A DNA stretch of 64,000 nucleotides from Streptomyces lomondensis. GTDB lineage: Bacteria; Actinomycetota; Actinomycetes; Streptomycetales; Streptomycetaceae. Shown piece by piece: positions 1 through 6,363 of this stretch (the stretch's first letter is position 1; each line of letters starts with the position of its first letter). The stretch is taken from NCBI RefSeq assembly GCF_014651035.1, contig NZ_BMWC01000007.1, positions 1 to 64,000 of the forward strand, written 5' to 3'. A program made the position numbers and the translations under genes. The notes under the pieces were generated by a model. That model was not told the DNA's origin. It ran no database searches and saw nothing but the letters and a program-made list of their open reading frames with translations.

Positions 1-180
1 CTCGATCCGATTTCCTCGGTGCTTTCCAGGTTCCCGCTTCCGCGTTTCCCTTTCCGGCGGTTCTGACTCTATCAGATCCTTTCGGGCCCGATTCCCTGTC
101 AGCAGGGTTTGTCTTCGCGGCTGTTGGGCCGTTCCGACGAGTGAGACTTTAGCGGATTCCCCGGCTCCCGAGCCAATCGG
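1..180 (-). promoter_or_regulatory. rRNA operon leader and promoter region; 16S gene lies off the left edge
   Basis: Read on the minus strand, positions 1-145 have the A/G-rich pattern of a Streptomyces pre-16S leader, with runs such as CTGATAGAGTC, CGGAAAGGGAAACGCG and CACCGAGGAAATCGGATC. A TAAAGT -10 element lies at 151-146, with a possible TTGGCT -35 at 176-171 (19-base spacer, long). No 16S coding sequence is inside the window, so only the leader and promoter are annotated. The assignment is from recognition of the leader pattern, not from an alignment. Confidence 0.72.
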
Positions 181-404
181 GGGCCGCGTCCTTTCGAACG
201 AGGATTCCTCATTCCGTAAATACGCATGCCAATGAAACGACGACAGGGCTACTGCGTCGAGTAGTGGTTGGTACCTGCGGATTGGCTGCCCGGGGACCGA
301 CCGAGGTCGGCGCTCACGTCGGGCAACTCGGAGCACACTACGGATCGGGTCTGGGCGTGTCAACTCAGGGGCGTACGGCACTCCAGGGGCGTACGGTGGA
401 GGGC
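181..404. promoter_or_regulatory. Upstream region between the rrn promoter and the trpS leader
   Basis: No gene is visible. The stretch separates two divergent units, the rRNA operon to the left and trpS to the right, and should hold the trpS promoter, which I cannot place with confidence. A 13-base direct repeat, CAGGGGCGTACGG, occurs at 366-378 and 384-396, 18 bases apart, just before the leader peptide. The second copy runs into GGAGGG (398-403), the only ribosome-binding-like sequence before the leader start. Confidence 0.5.
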
Positions 405-446
405 ATGACGACGCGTACGTGTACCCAGCTGTGGTGGGCCGCCTGA
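405..446 (+). CDS. trpS leader peptide with tandem Trp codons
   Basis: A 13-residue peptide, MTTRTCTQLWWAA, with two adjacent TGG codons at 432-437 and a TGA at 444-446. It is followed at once by the competing hairpins of an attenuator. This is the standard layout of ribosome-mediated attenuation: when charged tRNA-Trp is scarce the ribosome stalls on the TGG codons and frees the antiterminator. GGAGGG ends only one base before the ATG, which is close for a ribosome-binding site. From memory, the auxiliary indolmycin-resistant TrpRS of S. coelicolor is controlled this way. Confidence 0.85.
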   Translation: MTTRTCTQLWWAA

Positions 447-504
447 CGGCGGCCGTCCTCACGTATGCACTCAACGGCCGCCGCTTCGGCGGCCGTTCTT
501 GTTT
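437..504 (+). terminator. Transcription attenuator of trpS
   Basis: Four mutually exclusive segments are visible. Segment 1 (437-443, GGCCGCC) pairs with 448-454 across a TGAC loop. Segment 2 (447-456, CGGCGGCCGT) is identical to segment 4 (487-496). Segment 3 (474-483, ACGGCCGCCG) is perfectly complementary to both. Pairing 3:4 gives a 10-bp terminator with a 3-base loop followed by TCTTGTTT; pairing 2:3 gives the antiterminator. A ribosome held on the Trp codons masks segment 1 and favours 2:3. Confidence 0.88.
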
Positions 505-571
505 CTCCCTCCAGGACCACTGAGGGGCCGGCCGCCGGGAGCGGCGGTCCCGACCAGGAGGTGGAGAAGAG

Positions 572-1609
572 ATGACACGGGTCTTCAGCGGGGTCAAGCC
601 GACGGGGCATCTGACGCTGGGGAACTATCTGGGGGCCATGCGGCGGTGGGCTGCCGTCGACCAGCATGAGTCCGAGGCCTTGTTCTGCGTCGTGGATCTG
701 CACGCGCTGACCGTGGAGCACGATCCCGCGCGGGTGCGCAGGCTGAGTCGGCAGGCGGCGACCTTGCTGCTGGCTTCGGGGCTGGATCCGGAGCTGTGCA
801 CGGTGTTCGTGCAGAGCCATGTGGACGAGCACGCGCGGTTGTCGTACCTGCTGGAGTGTGTGGCCACCGACGGTGAGATGCGGCGGATGATCCAGTACAA
901 GGAGAAGGCCGTGCGGGAGCAGCGGCGGGGCGGGAGTGTGCGGCTGTCGCTGCTGACGTATCCCGTGCTGATGGCCGCGGACATCCTGGCGTACGGGACC
1001 GACGAGGTGCCGGTGGGGGACGACCAGGTGCAGCACGTGGAGCTGACGCGGGATCTGGCCGTGCGGTTCAACCAGCGGTACGGGCATACGTTCGTGGTGC
1101 CGCGGGCCACGCGGCCGGGGGTGGCGGCACGGGTGATGAACCTTCAGGACCCGCTGTCGAAGATGGGCAAGAGCGACGACGTCGGGCCGGGGATCGTCTA
1201 TCTGCTGGACGAGCCGGACGTGGTGCGGAAGAAAGTCATGCGGGCCGTGACCGACAGCGGGCGGGAGGTCGTGTACGACCGGGAGGCGCGGCCGGGGCTC
1301 GCCAACCTGCTGGAGATCCTCGCCGCGTGCTCGGGTGGGAGTCCTGAGGAGCTGAGCGGTGCGTATGCGTCGTACGGGGCTCTGAAGAAGGACACTGCGG
1401 AGGCTGTGGTCGAGGTGCTCCGGCCCGTGCAGGAGCGGCACAAGGAGTTGTGTGCGGATCCTGGTTATGTGGAGGCCGTGCTGCGGGATGGTGCGGAGCG
1501 GGCTCGGGGGATGGCTCGGCCGACCGTGGATGCCGCTTATCGCGCGATCGGGCTGCTGCCGGCCGTGCCGGAGGCGGCGGACGCGGGTGGGGCCGTGCTG
1601 AGGGTGTGA
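572..1609 (+). CDS. trpS: Tryptophanyl-tRNA synthetase, inducible auxiliary type
   Basis: Class I aminoacyl-tRNA synthetase that charges tRNA-Trp in the cytoplasm; 345 residues, a normal length. The HIGH-type signature is TGHLTLGN at residues 11-18 and the KMSKS loop is KMGKS at 197-201. GGAGGTGGAGAAG precedes the ATG and sets the start. Transcription must pass the Trp-codon attenuator at 405-504, so expression should rise when Trp-tRNA charging falls. Streptomyces often has two TrpRS enzymes. The attenuated copy in S. coelicolor is the indolmycin-resistant one, and this gene most resembles that type (inference from control region and gene order). A strong convergent terminator separates it from proC. 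Confidence 0.95.
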   Translation: MTRVFSGVKPTGHLTLGNYLGAMRRWAAVDQHESEALFCVVDLHALTVEHDPARVRRLSRQAATLLLASGLDPELCTVFVQSHVDEHARLSYLLECVATDGEMRRMIQYKEKAVREQRRGGSVRLSLLTYPVLMAADILAYGTDEVPVGDDQVQHVELTRDLAVRFNQRYGHTFVVPRATRPGVAARVMNLQDPLSKMGKSDDVGPGIVYLLDEPDVVRKKVMRAVTDSGREVVYDREARPGLANLLEILAACSGGSPEELSGAYASYGALKKDTAEAVVEVLRPVQERHKELCADPGYVEAVLRDGAERARGMARPTVDAAYRAIGLLPAVPEAADAGGAVLRV

Positions 1610-1618
1610 GGTGGTGGT

Positions 1619-1653
1619 GCGGGCGTCGGGCGGGTCGCCGGCCCGACGCCCGC
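1619..1653. terminator. Bidirectional terminator between trpS and proC
   Basis: A perfect 13-bp inverted repeat, GCGGGCGTCGGGC at 1619-1631 and its complement at 1641-1653, with a 9-base loop between two convergent stop codons. There is no U-tract, as is common in Streptomyces. Confidence 0.85.
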
Positions 1654-1658
1654 AGTGC

Positions 1659-2471
1659 TCAGCTGTTGTTGCCGGTGGCCAGGGCGCGGCTGCGGTCGCG
1701 GGCGGCTTCGAGGGCGGCGATGAGGGCGGCCCGTACGCCGTGGTTCTCGAGTTCGCGGATGGCGTTGATCGTCGTACCGGCGGGGGACGTGACGTTCTCG
1801 CGGAGCTTGACCGGGTGTTCGCCGCTGTCGCGGAGCATCGTCGCGGCGCCGATGGCGGACTGGACGATGAGGTCGTGGGCCTTGTCGCGGGGCAGGCCGA
1901 GGAGGATGCCGGCGTCGGTCATGGCCTCGACCAGGTAGAAGAAGTAGGCCGGGCCGGAGCCGGAGAGGGCCGTGCAGGCGTCCTGCTGGGACTCGGGGAC
2001 GCGGAGCGTCTTGCCTACGGCGCCGAAGATCTCCTCGGTGTGGGCGAGGTGGTCGGCGGTGGCGTGGGTGCCCGCGGAGATGACGGACATCGCCTCGTCG
2101 ACCAGGGCTGGGGTGTTCGTCATGACGCGGACGACCGGGGTGCCGGGGGCGAGGCGCTCCTCGAAGTACGCGGTGGGGATGCCGGCGGCGCCGCTGATGA
2201 CCAGGCGGTCGGCCGGGACGTGGGGCGCGAGCTCGTCGAGGAGGGTGCCCATGTCCTGCGGTTTCACCGTGAGGATCAGGGTGTCGGCGGTCTTGGCGGC
2301 TTCGGGGTTGCTGACCGGGGTGACGCCGTAGCGGGTACGGAGTTCCTCGGCTCGTTCCTGGCGGCGGGCGGTGACCAGGAGGTCGGCCGGGGTCCAGCCG
2401 GCGCGGATCATTCCGCTGAGCAGGGCTTCGCCGATCTTGCCGGTGCCGAGGACTGCGACTTTCTGGGTCAT
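1659..2471 (-). CDS. proC: Pyrroline-5-carboxylate reductase
   Basis: Reduces pyrroline-5-carboxylate to proline with NAD(P)H, the last step of proline synthesis. The protein has 270 residues, the usual length. The N-terminus carries the Rossmann dinucleotide site GTGKIG (residues 9-14) and the C-terminal half the dimerisation signature around SGSGPAYFFYLVEAM and TSPAGTT. The usual VMPNTP block reads VMTNTP here. It is transcribed alone and ends against trpS. Confidence 0.96.
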   Translation of the reverse strand: MTQKVAVLGTGKIGEALLSGMIRAGWTPADLLVTARRQERAEELRTRYGVTPVSNPEAAKTADTLILTVKPQDMGTLLDELAPHVPADRLVISGAAGIPTAYFEERLAPGTPVVRVMTNTPALVDEAMSVISAGTHATADHLAHTEEIFGAVGKTLRVPESQQDACTALSGSGPAYFFYLVEAMTDAGILLGLPRDKAHDLIVQSAIGAATMLRDSGEHPVKLRENVTSPAGTTINAIRELENHGVRAALIAALEAARDRSRALATGNNS

Positions 2472-2579
2472 GGCTTTCGGTGCCCTCCGGGGGTTGCGCG
2501 TCGTCCGGGTTCATCCTCGCACTCGGGGATGGTGGGTTGGGGTCCCTGTCCGGTGGGCGGGATGCCTGGGAGCGGGTGT

Positions 2580-3353
2580 CTATGCCGTCCGGCGCCTGAG
2601 GGTCGCTGCTCCGAGCGTCAGGACGAGCAGGGCGCAGCCCGCGACGATCAGGACGTCCCGGACGAAGGTGGCGGTCATGTCGGTGTGGTGGAGGACCTCG
2701 TTCATGCCGTCGACCGCGTAGGACATGGGGAGGGCGTCGGAGATGGCCTCCAGGACCGGGTGCATGGTGTCGCGCGGGGTGAACAGGCCGCACAGGAGCA
2801 GCTGGGGGAAGATCACCGCCGGCATGAACTGGACCGCCTGGAATTCCGAGGCCGCGAAGGCCGAGACGAAGAGGCCGAGGGCCGTGCCGAGGAGGGCGTC
2901 GAGGAGGGCCACCAGGAGGAGGAGCCAGGGGCTGCCGGTGACGTCGAGGCCGAGGAACCAGACCGCGAGGCCCGTGGCCAGGGCGGACTGGATGATCGCG
3001 AGCGTCCCGAAGGCGAGGGCGTAGCCGGCGATGAGGTCGGCTTTGCCGAGGGGCATGGCGAGGAGGCGTTCGAGGGTGCCCGAGGTGCGTTCGCGCAGGG
3101 TGGCGATGGACGTCACCAGGAACATCGTGATCAGCGGGAAGATCCCGAGCAGGGACGCGCCGATGCTGTCGAAGGTGCGGGGGCTGCCGTCGAAGACGTA
3201 GCGCAGCAGGAACAGCATCACGCAGGGGATGAGGATCAGCAGCGCGATGGTGCGGGGGTCGTGGGTGAGCTGGCGGAGGACCCGGGTCGCGGTGGCGGTG
3301 GTGCGGGCGGGGTTCAGGGCCCGTGGTGGGGCGGCGGTGGTCGTCGGGGTCAT
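2580..3353 (-). CDS. ABC-2 type exporter, membrane subunit
   Basis: A 257-residue integral membrane protein with about six hydrophobic segments, the first around ALLILIPCVMLFLLRYVF. The motif LRERTSGTLERLLAMPLGKADLIAGY is typical of the first cytoplasmic loop of ABC-2 permeases (drug, antibiotic or lipid exporters of the DrrB/NodJ type). Its start overlaps the stop of the ATPase gene by 4 bases, so the two are translationally coupled and form one exporter. The substrate cannot be told from sequence. Confidence 0.9.
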   Translation of the reverse strand: MTPTTTAAPPRALNPARTTATATRVLRQLTHDPRTIALLILIPCVMLFLLRYVFDGSPRTFDSIGASLLGIFPLITMFLVTSIATLRERTSGTLERLLAMPLGKADLIAGYALAFGTLAIIQSALATGLAVWFLGLDVTGSPWLLLLVALLDALLGTALGLFVSAFAASEFQAVQFMPAVIFPQLLLCGLFTPRDTMHPVLEAISDALPMSYAVDGMNEVLHHTDMTATFVRDVLIVAGCALLVLTLGAATLRRRTA

Positions 3354-4159
3354 CGTGTCGTCTCCTTGGTGCGGGCTGCCGCCTTTGCCTCGTCGACCAG
3401 GTGCAGGAAGGCCTCTTCGACGGTTTCGGCGCCGGTGCGGGTGCGCAGGGCGTCGGGGGTGTCGTCGGCGAGGAGCTCGCCCTCGCGCATGAGGAGGAGG
3501 CGGTGGCAGCGCTCGGCCTCGTCCATGACGTGGGAGGAGACCAGGAGGGTCGCGCCCCGGCGTGCCGCGATGTCGTGGAAGAGGTTCCAGAGGTCGCGGC
3601 GCAGGACCGGGTCTAGGCCGACGGTCGGTTCGTCGAGGACGAGGAGTTCGGGGGTGCCGAGGAGGGCGACGGCGAGGGAGACGCGGCTGCGCTGGCCGCC
3701 GGAGAGGTTGCCGGCCAGGGCGTCGGCGTGGGTGGTGAGGTCGACGTCGGCTATCGCGCGGGTGACGTTGTCGTGGCGGCGTTCGGCGGCGGGGCGGCCG
3801 GGGTCGAGTATCGCGGCGAAGTAGTCGAGGTTCTGGCGGACGGTCAGGTCGTCGTAGACGGACGGGGCCTGGGTGACGTAGCCGATGCGGGTGCGCAGGG
3901 TGGGGTGGCCGGCGGGGTGGCCGAGGACGTCGAGGGTGCCGGTGACCTTGGCCTGGGTGCCGACGATGGCGCGCATGAGGGTCGACTTGCCGCAGCCGGA
4001 GGGGCCGAGGAGGCCGGTGATCTGGCCTCGGGGGACGGTGAAGGCGAGGTTGCGGAGGACCGTGCGGGGGCCTCGGACGACCGTGAGGTCCTTGGCGTGG
4101 ACGGCGGTCGGTTCTGTGGGGGTGGCTGGGCGTGGCGGGCCCGGAGCATTATTCATCAT
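3350..4159 (-). CDS. ABC transporter ATP-binding subunit, probably leaderless
   Basis: ATPase of the exporter encoded by the next gene; 269 residues. Walker A GPSGCGKST, signature LSGGQRSR and Walker B LLVLDEPT are intact, with the switch histidine in SSHVMDEAE. Two ATG codons stand together at the start (4159-4154). No ribosome-binding site lies close upstream, but TTGACG (4195-4190) and CATTAT (4172-4167) lie 17 bases apart and place transcription start at or next to the ATG, so the mRNA is probably leaderless. The whole start region lies in a perfect palindrome. Confidence 0.9.
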   Translation of the reverse strand: MMNNAPGPPRPATPTEPTAVHAKDLTVVRGPRTVLRNLAFTVPRGQITGLLGPSGCGKSTLMRAIVGTQAKVTGTLDVLGHPAGHPTLRTRIGYVTQAPSVYDDLTVRQNLDYFAAILDPGRPAAERRHDNVTRAIADVDLTTHADALAGNLSGGQRSRVSLAVALLGTPELLVLDEPTVGLDPVLRRDLWNLFHDIAARRGATLLVSSHVMDEAERCHRLLLMREGELLADDTPDALRTRTGAETVEEAFLHLVDEAKAAARTKETTR

Positions 4160-4176
4160 GTGATGAATAATGCTCC
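4143..4176. promoter_or_regulatory. Palindromic operator over the ABC exporter promoter and start codon
   Basis: Perfect inverted repeat with 16-base arms, GGAGCATTATTCATCA at 4143-4158 and its complement at 4161-4176, separated by TG. It covers the predicted -10 and the ATG of the ATPase gene. It is strikingly AT-rich against its surroundings. The -35, TTGACG at 4195-4190, overlaps the stop codon of the upstream methyltransferase gene. This is the form expected of a repressor operator; no regulator gene adjoins it. Confidence 0.75.
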
Positions 4177-4191
4177 CGGCGGTGGGGTCCG

Positions 4192-5025
4192 TCAAGCGGA
4201 TGCGGGTCGGGGCGGGGTTTGGGCCAGGAGGAGGATCACCTCGTAGACCTCCTCGACGTAGCCGTCCGGGAAGGCCCTGAGCAGGTGCTCGCGCTCCTCT
4301 GCGAGGAAGGCCGCGGTGTGTTCCTCGTCGTGCACCAGGAACACCGAGTGGCTGCCGATGTTCGCGAGGTGGGTGTCGATGGGGACGCGGCGGCTCCAGC
4401 GGACCGTGCGGCGGGTGAAGTCGAGGTGGCCGGAGGGGTCGGCGGCGCGGGCGTTGACGTTCCGCTTCTCGGCGGAGATGTCGATGCGGAAGTGGCGGGC
4501 CGTGCGGGCGGCGGCCTCGGCGATCCACGGCACGTCGAGGGCGTCGGTGTTCCACCAGAGGGCCAGTGCGCCGCCGGGGCGCAGGACGCGGAGGGCCTCC
4601 GGGACGGCGCGGGCGGGGTCGGTCCAGTGCCAGGCCTGGGCGTAGGTGACGAGGTCGACGGAGGCGTCGGCGAGGGGGAGGTCGTCGCCCGTGCCGCGGA
4701 TGAGGGGGAGGGCGGGGTGCGTGCTGCGGAACTGGGCCGCCATGCCGTCGCCGGGTTCCACGGCGATGACGTTCGCGCCTCGGGCGTGCAGGAGGGCGGT
4801 GGCTATGCCGGTGCCGGCGCCGATGTCCGCGACGCGGGAGCCGGTGAGGGGGTGGCCGGTCAGCTCTTCTATCGCGTCGAAGAGGGCTGGGGGGTAGGAG
4901 GGGCGGTTGGCCGCGTACTGGGCTGCGGCCGTGTTGAAGGAGTGGGCTCGGGCGGATCGGGTGGGTGGTTCGGGGGTGGTGGGGGCTCCGGTGGGGTCGT
5001 CGGCGGCGGTGGGTGGTGTGGTCAT
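4192..5025 (-). CDS. SAM-dependent methyltransferase, class I
   Basis: A 277-residue cytosolic enzyme with a Methyltransf_11-type core. Motif I is VADIGAGTGIATALL (around residues 65-79), the acidic end of strand 2 is AVEPGD, and the post-II region DLVTYAQAWHWTDP is typical of small-molecule methyltransferases. The N-terminal 25 residues are Pro/Thr-rich and probably disordered. It ends 32 bases before the ATPase gene, whose promoter overlaps its stop codon, so the exporter can be transcribed separately. The substrate is unknown. Confidence 0.85.
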   Translation of the reverse strand: MTTPPTAADDPTGAPTTPEPPTRSARAHSFNTAAAQYAANRPSYPPALFDAIEELTGHPLTGSRVADIGAGTGIATALLHARGANVIAVEPGDGMAAQFRSTHPALPLIRGTGDDLPLADASVDLVTYAQAWHWTDPARAVPEALRVLRPGGALALWWNTDALDVPWIAEAAARTARHFRIDISAEKRNVNARAADPSGHLDFTRRTVRWSRRVPIDTHLANIGSHSVFLVHDEEHTAAFLAEEREHLLRAFPDGYVEEVYEVILLLAQTPPRPASA

Positions 5026-5085
5026 ACGGCCATGGTGGCCGGGGGTGGGGGTGGGTGCGGTGAGTTTTCGGTGAGAGGGGGCGCG

Positions 5086-5568
5086 CTAGGCGCGGCGCTT
5101 CTTCGACGGGTTGCCCGTGCGGCGGGTCGTGCGCTTCTCGTGTCGCTTGCGGGCCTCCTCGTACTCCTGGCGGTGGAGTTTCTCGCCGGGGGCCTCGGTG
5201 AGGGAGCGGACGAAGTACGCGAGGAGGGAGCCGACGAAGCCGATGGTCAGCAGGGGGCGGAGGGCTGCCTGGCGGTCGGGGTCGGGGCGGCGGGTGAAGC
5301 CGTCCCAGGTGTGGCGGAAGGCCATCGCGCTGCAGATCGCGAACATGACGGTCATGAGGAGCGTGACGAAGGTGCCGATGGCGGCGATCTGGAGGCCCTG
5401 GTAGGCGAGGCGGAGGACCAGGCAGGAGACGGCCGCGGTGGTGAGTGAGCCGAGGGCTACGGCGATGCGGCGGGCTGTGTAGCCGTTGTCGTGGTTCAGC
5501 CAGGTCGTGCCGAAGAAGCGGAGGGGCTCGGGGTGGGGGGCGTCTTCGGTGCCGGTCTCTGCGCTCAC
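5086..5568 (-). CDS. Conserved actinobacterial membrane protein of unknown function
   Basis: 160 residues with three or four predicted membrane segments, roughly at residues 33-53, 58-82 and 103-122. A short acidic N-terminus contains FFGTTWLNHDNGYTARR, and the C-terminus is strongly basic (ending KKRRA), which suggests a cytoplasmic tail. I recognise no catalytic motif. Its upstream side is the dispersed repeat at 5598-5812, so any promoter lies close to or inside that element. Confidence 0.75.
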   Translation of the reverse strand: MSAETGTEDAPHPEPLRFFGTTWLNHDNGYTARRIAVALGSLTTAAVSCLVLRLAYQGLQIAAIGTFVTLLMTVMFAICSAMAFRHTWDGFTRRPDPDRQAALRPLLTIGFVGSLLAYFVRSLTEAPGEKLHRQEYEEARKRHEKRTTRRTGNPSKKRRA

Positions 5569-5597
5569 GGGGTGATTATGGCTTGGGGTCGTTGCGG

Positions 5598-5812
5598 GGT
5601 GCCTGCGGCGGCCTGTGGCTGCTTCGGTGGGGGTGCGCGTTGCGCCTTCGCGCCGGGTGTGGGGCGGGGCCGCGCCGGGGGGTGTCCGTCCTCGGAACGG
5701 CGCGATGGGGTCGGACGCCGACTGACTGTCCGTTGACGCGCCAACCGCTGCGGGCGGACACCCCCCGACACGGCCCCTTCTCGCCGTGCGCGGGTGCGGG
5801 CGCGTCGTGGCT
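5598..5812. repeat. Dispersed intergenic palindromic element, copy A
   Basis: About 215 bases nearly identical to 42405-42618, in the same orientation. The core is an inverted repeat with 23-base arms (5666-5688 and 5755-5777, 21 of 23 complementary) enclosing 66 bases, which hold an inner pair GGCGCG (5699-5704) / CGCGCC (5737-5742). Conserved blocks include CTCGGAACGGCGCGATGGGG and GCGCCAACCGCTGCGGGC. It fills the gap between the 3' end of the SH3 gene and the 5' end of the membrane-protein gene. No credible reading frame was seen. Confidence 0.9.
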
Positions 5813-5868
5813 CCCCGCCTGTGGGGTACGGCGCGGCCCGCAGTGGGGGCGGGCCGCGCCGGTGTGGG

Positions 5869-6180
5869 TCAGGAGCAGCGGGGGCGTATGTAGCCGTCGC
5901 TGCCGGTGTTCACGTAGGCGTCCGAGACGTACTGGCCGTTGGCGATGTTGTCCCAGATGTTCGTGGTGCCGTACGGGCCAGTGACCCAGGTGCCGGGTGT
6001 CTGGCAGTGGATGGCCACCCGGGAGCCCGGCGGCAGGGTCTTGACGATCGGGTAGCCGGTGCCGGGGCCGCTGCGGACGTTGAGACTGACTCCCGGTGCG
6101 ATGGAGTAGTACGTGGCCGCGGCGGCCAGTGTGGTGACCAGCGGTGTGCGCTGGGCTTCTTCGACAGGCTCGACAGACAT
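5869..6180 (-). CDS. Small bacterial SH3-domain protein
   Basis: 103 residues with one SH3b-type domain: VSLNVRSGPGTGYPIV followed by LPPGSRVAIHCQ and a C-terminal YVSDAYV strand. Such domains usually bind peptidoglycan or cell-wall peptides. No classical signal peptide is visible; a short hydrophobic stretch near the N-terminus (TPLVTTLAAAATYYS) may be membrane-associated. The ATG at 6180 is chosen because GGGAGG lies 7 bases upstream. A longer frame exists but would run through a hairpin in the leader. Three cysteines, one near the C-terminus, could form a disulfide. Confidence 0.75.
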   Translation of the reverse strand: MSVEPVEEAQRTPLVTTLAAAATYYSIAPGVSLNVRSGPGTGYPIVKTLPPGSRVAIHCQTPGTWVTGPYGTTNIWDNIANGQYVSDAYVNTGSDGYIRPRCS

Positions 6181-6200
6181 GGAAAAACCTCCCCCGTTGC

Positions 6201-6221
6201 ACCCCATGGCGACCATGGGGT
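6201..6221 (-). promoter_or_regulatory. Hairpin in the SH3-gene leader
   Basis: Perfect inverted repeat ACCCCATGG / CCATGGGGT (6201-6209 and 6213-6221) with a 3-base loop, 20 bases upstream of the SH3 start and just beyond its ribosome-binding site. It may fold in the mRNA leader or be a protein site; its role is unknown. Confidence 0.5.
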
Positions 6222-6363
6222 CCCGTTGATTCCCCTGAATCACGACATCAAACACATGTGCGTGACTCGCTTGCGGAGGCTAGCAAGCCGCCTCTGTCCC
6301 GCACGAGTCATCGACTAGGCTCCGTGCGTCGCGCGCGCGGACGAACAGCACGGGGGTGGTCCC

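Noticed and set aside
1611..3824. Long plus-strand open frame opposite proC and the ABC permease gene
   Set aside because: It is a Gly/Glu-rich shadow without any domain, and the minus strand encodes recognisable enzymes over the same span.
5598..5812. Insertion sequence
   Set aside because: There is no transposase frame and no target-site duplication visible; the arms are internal to the repeat rather than at its ends.
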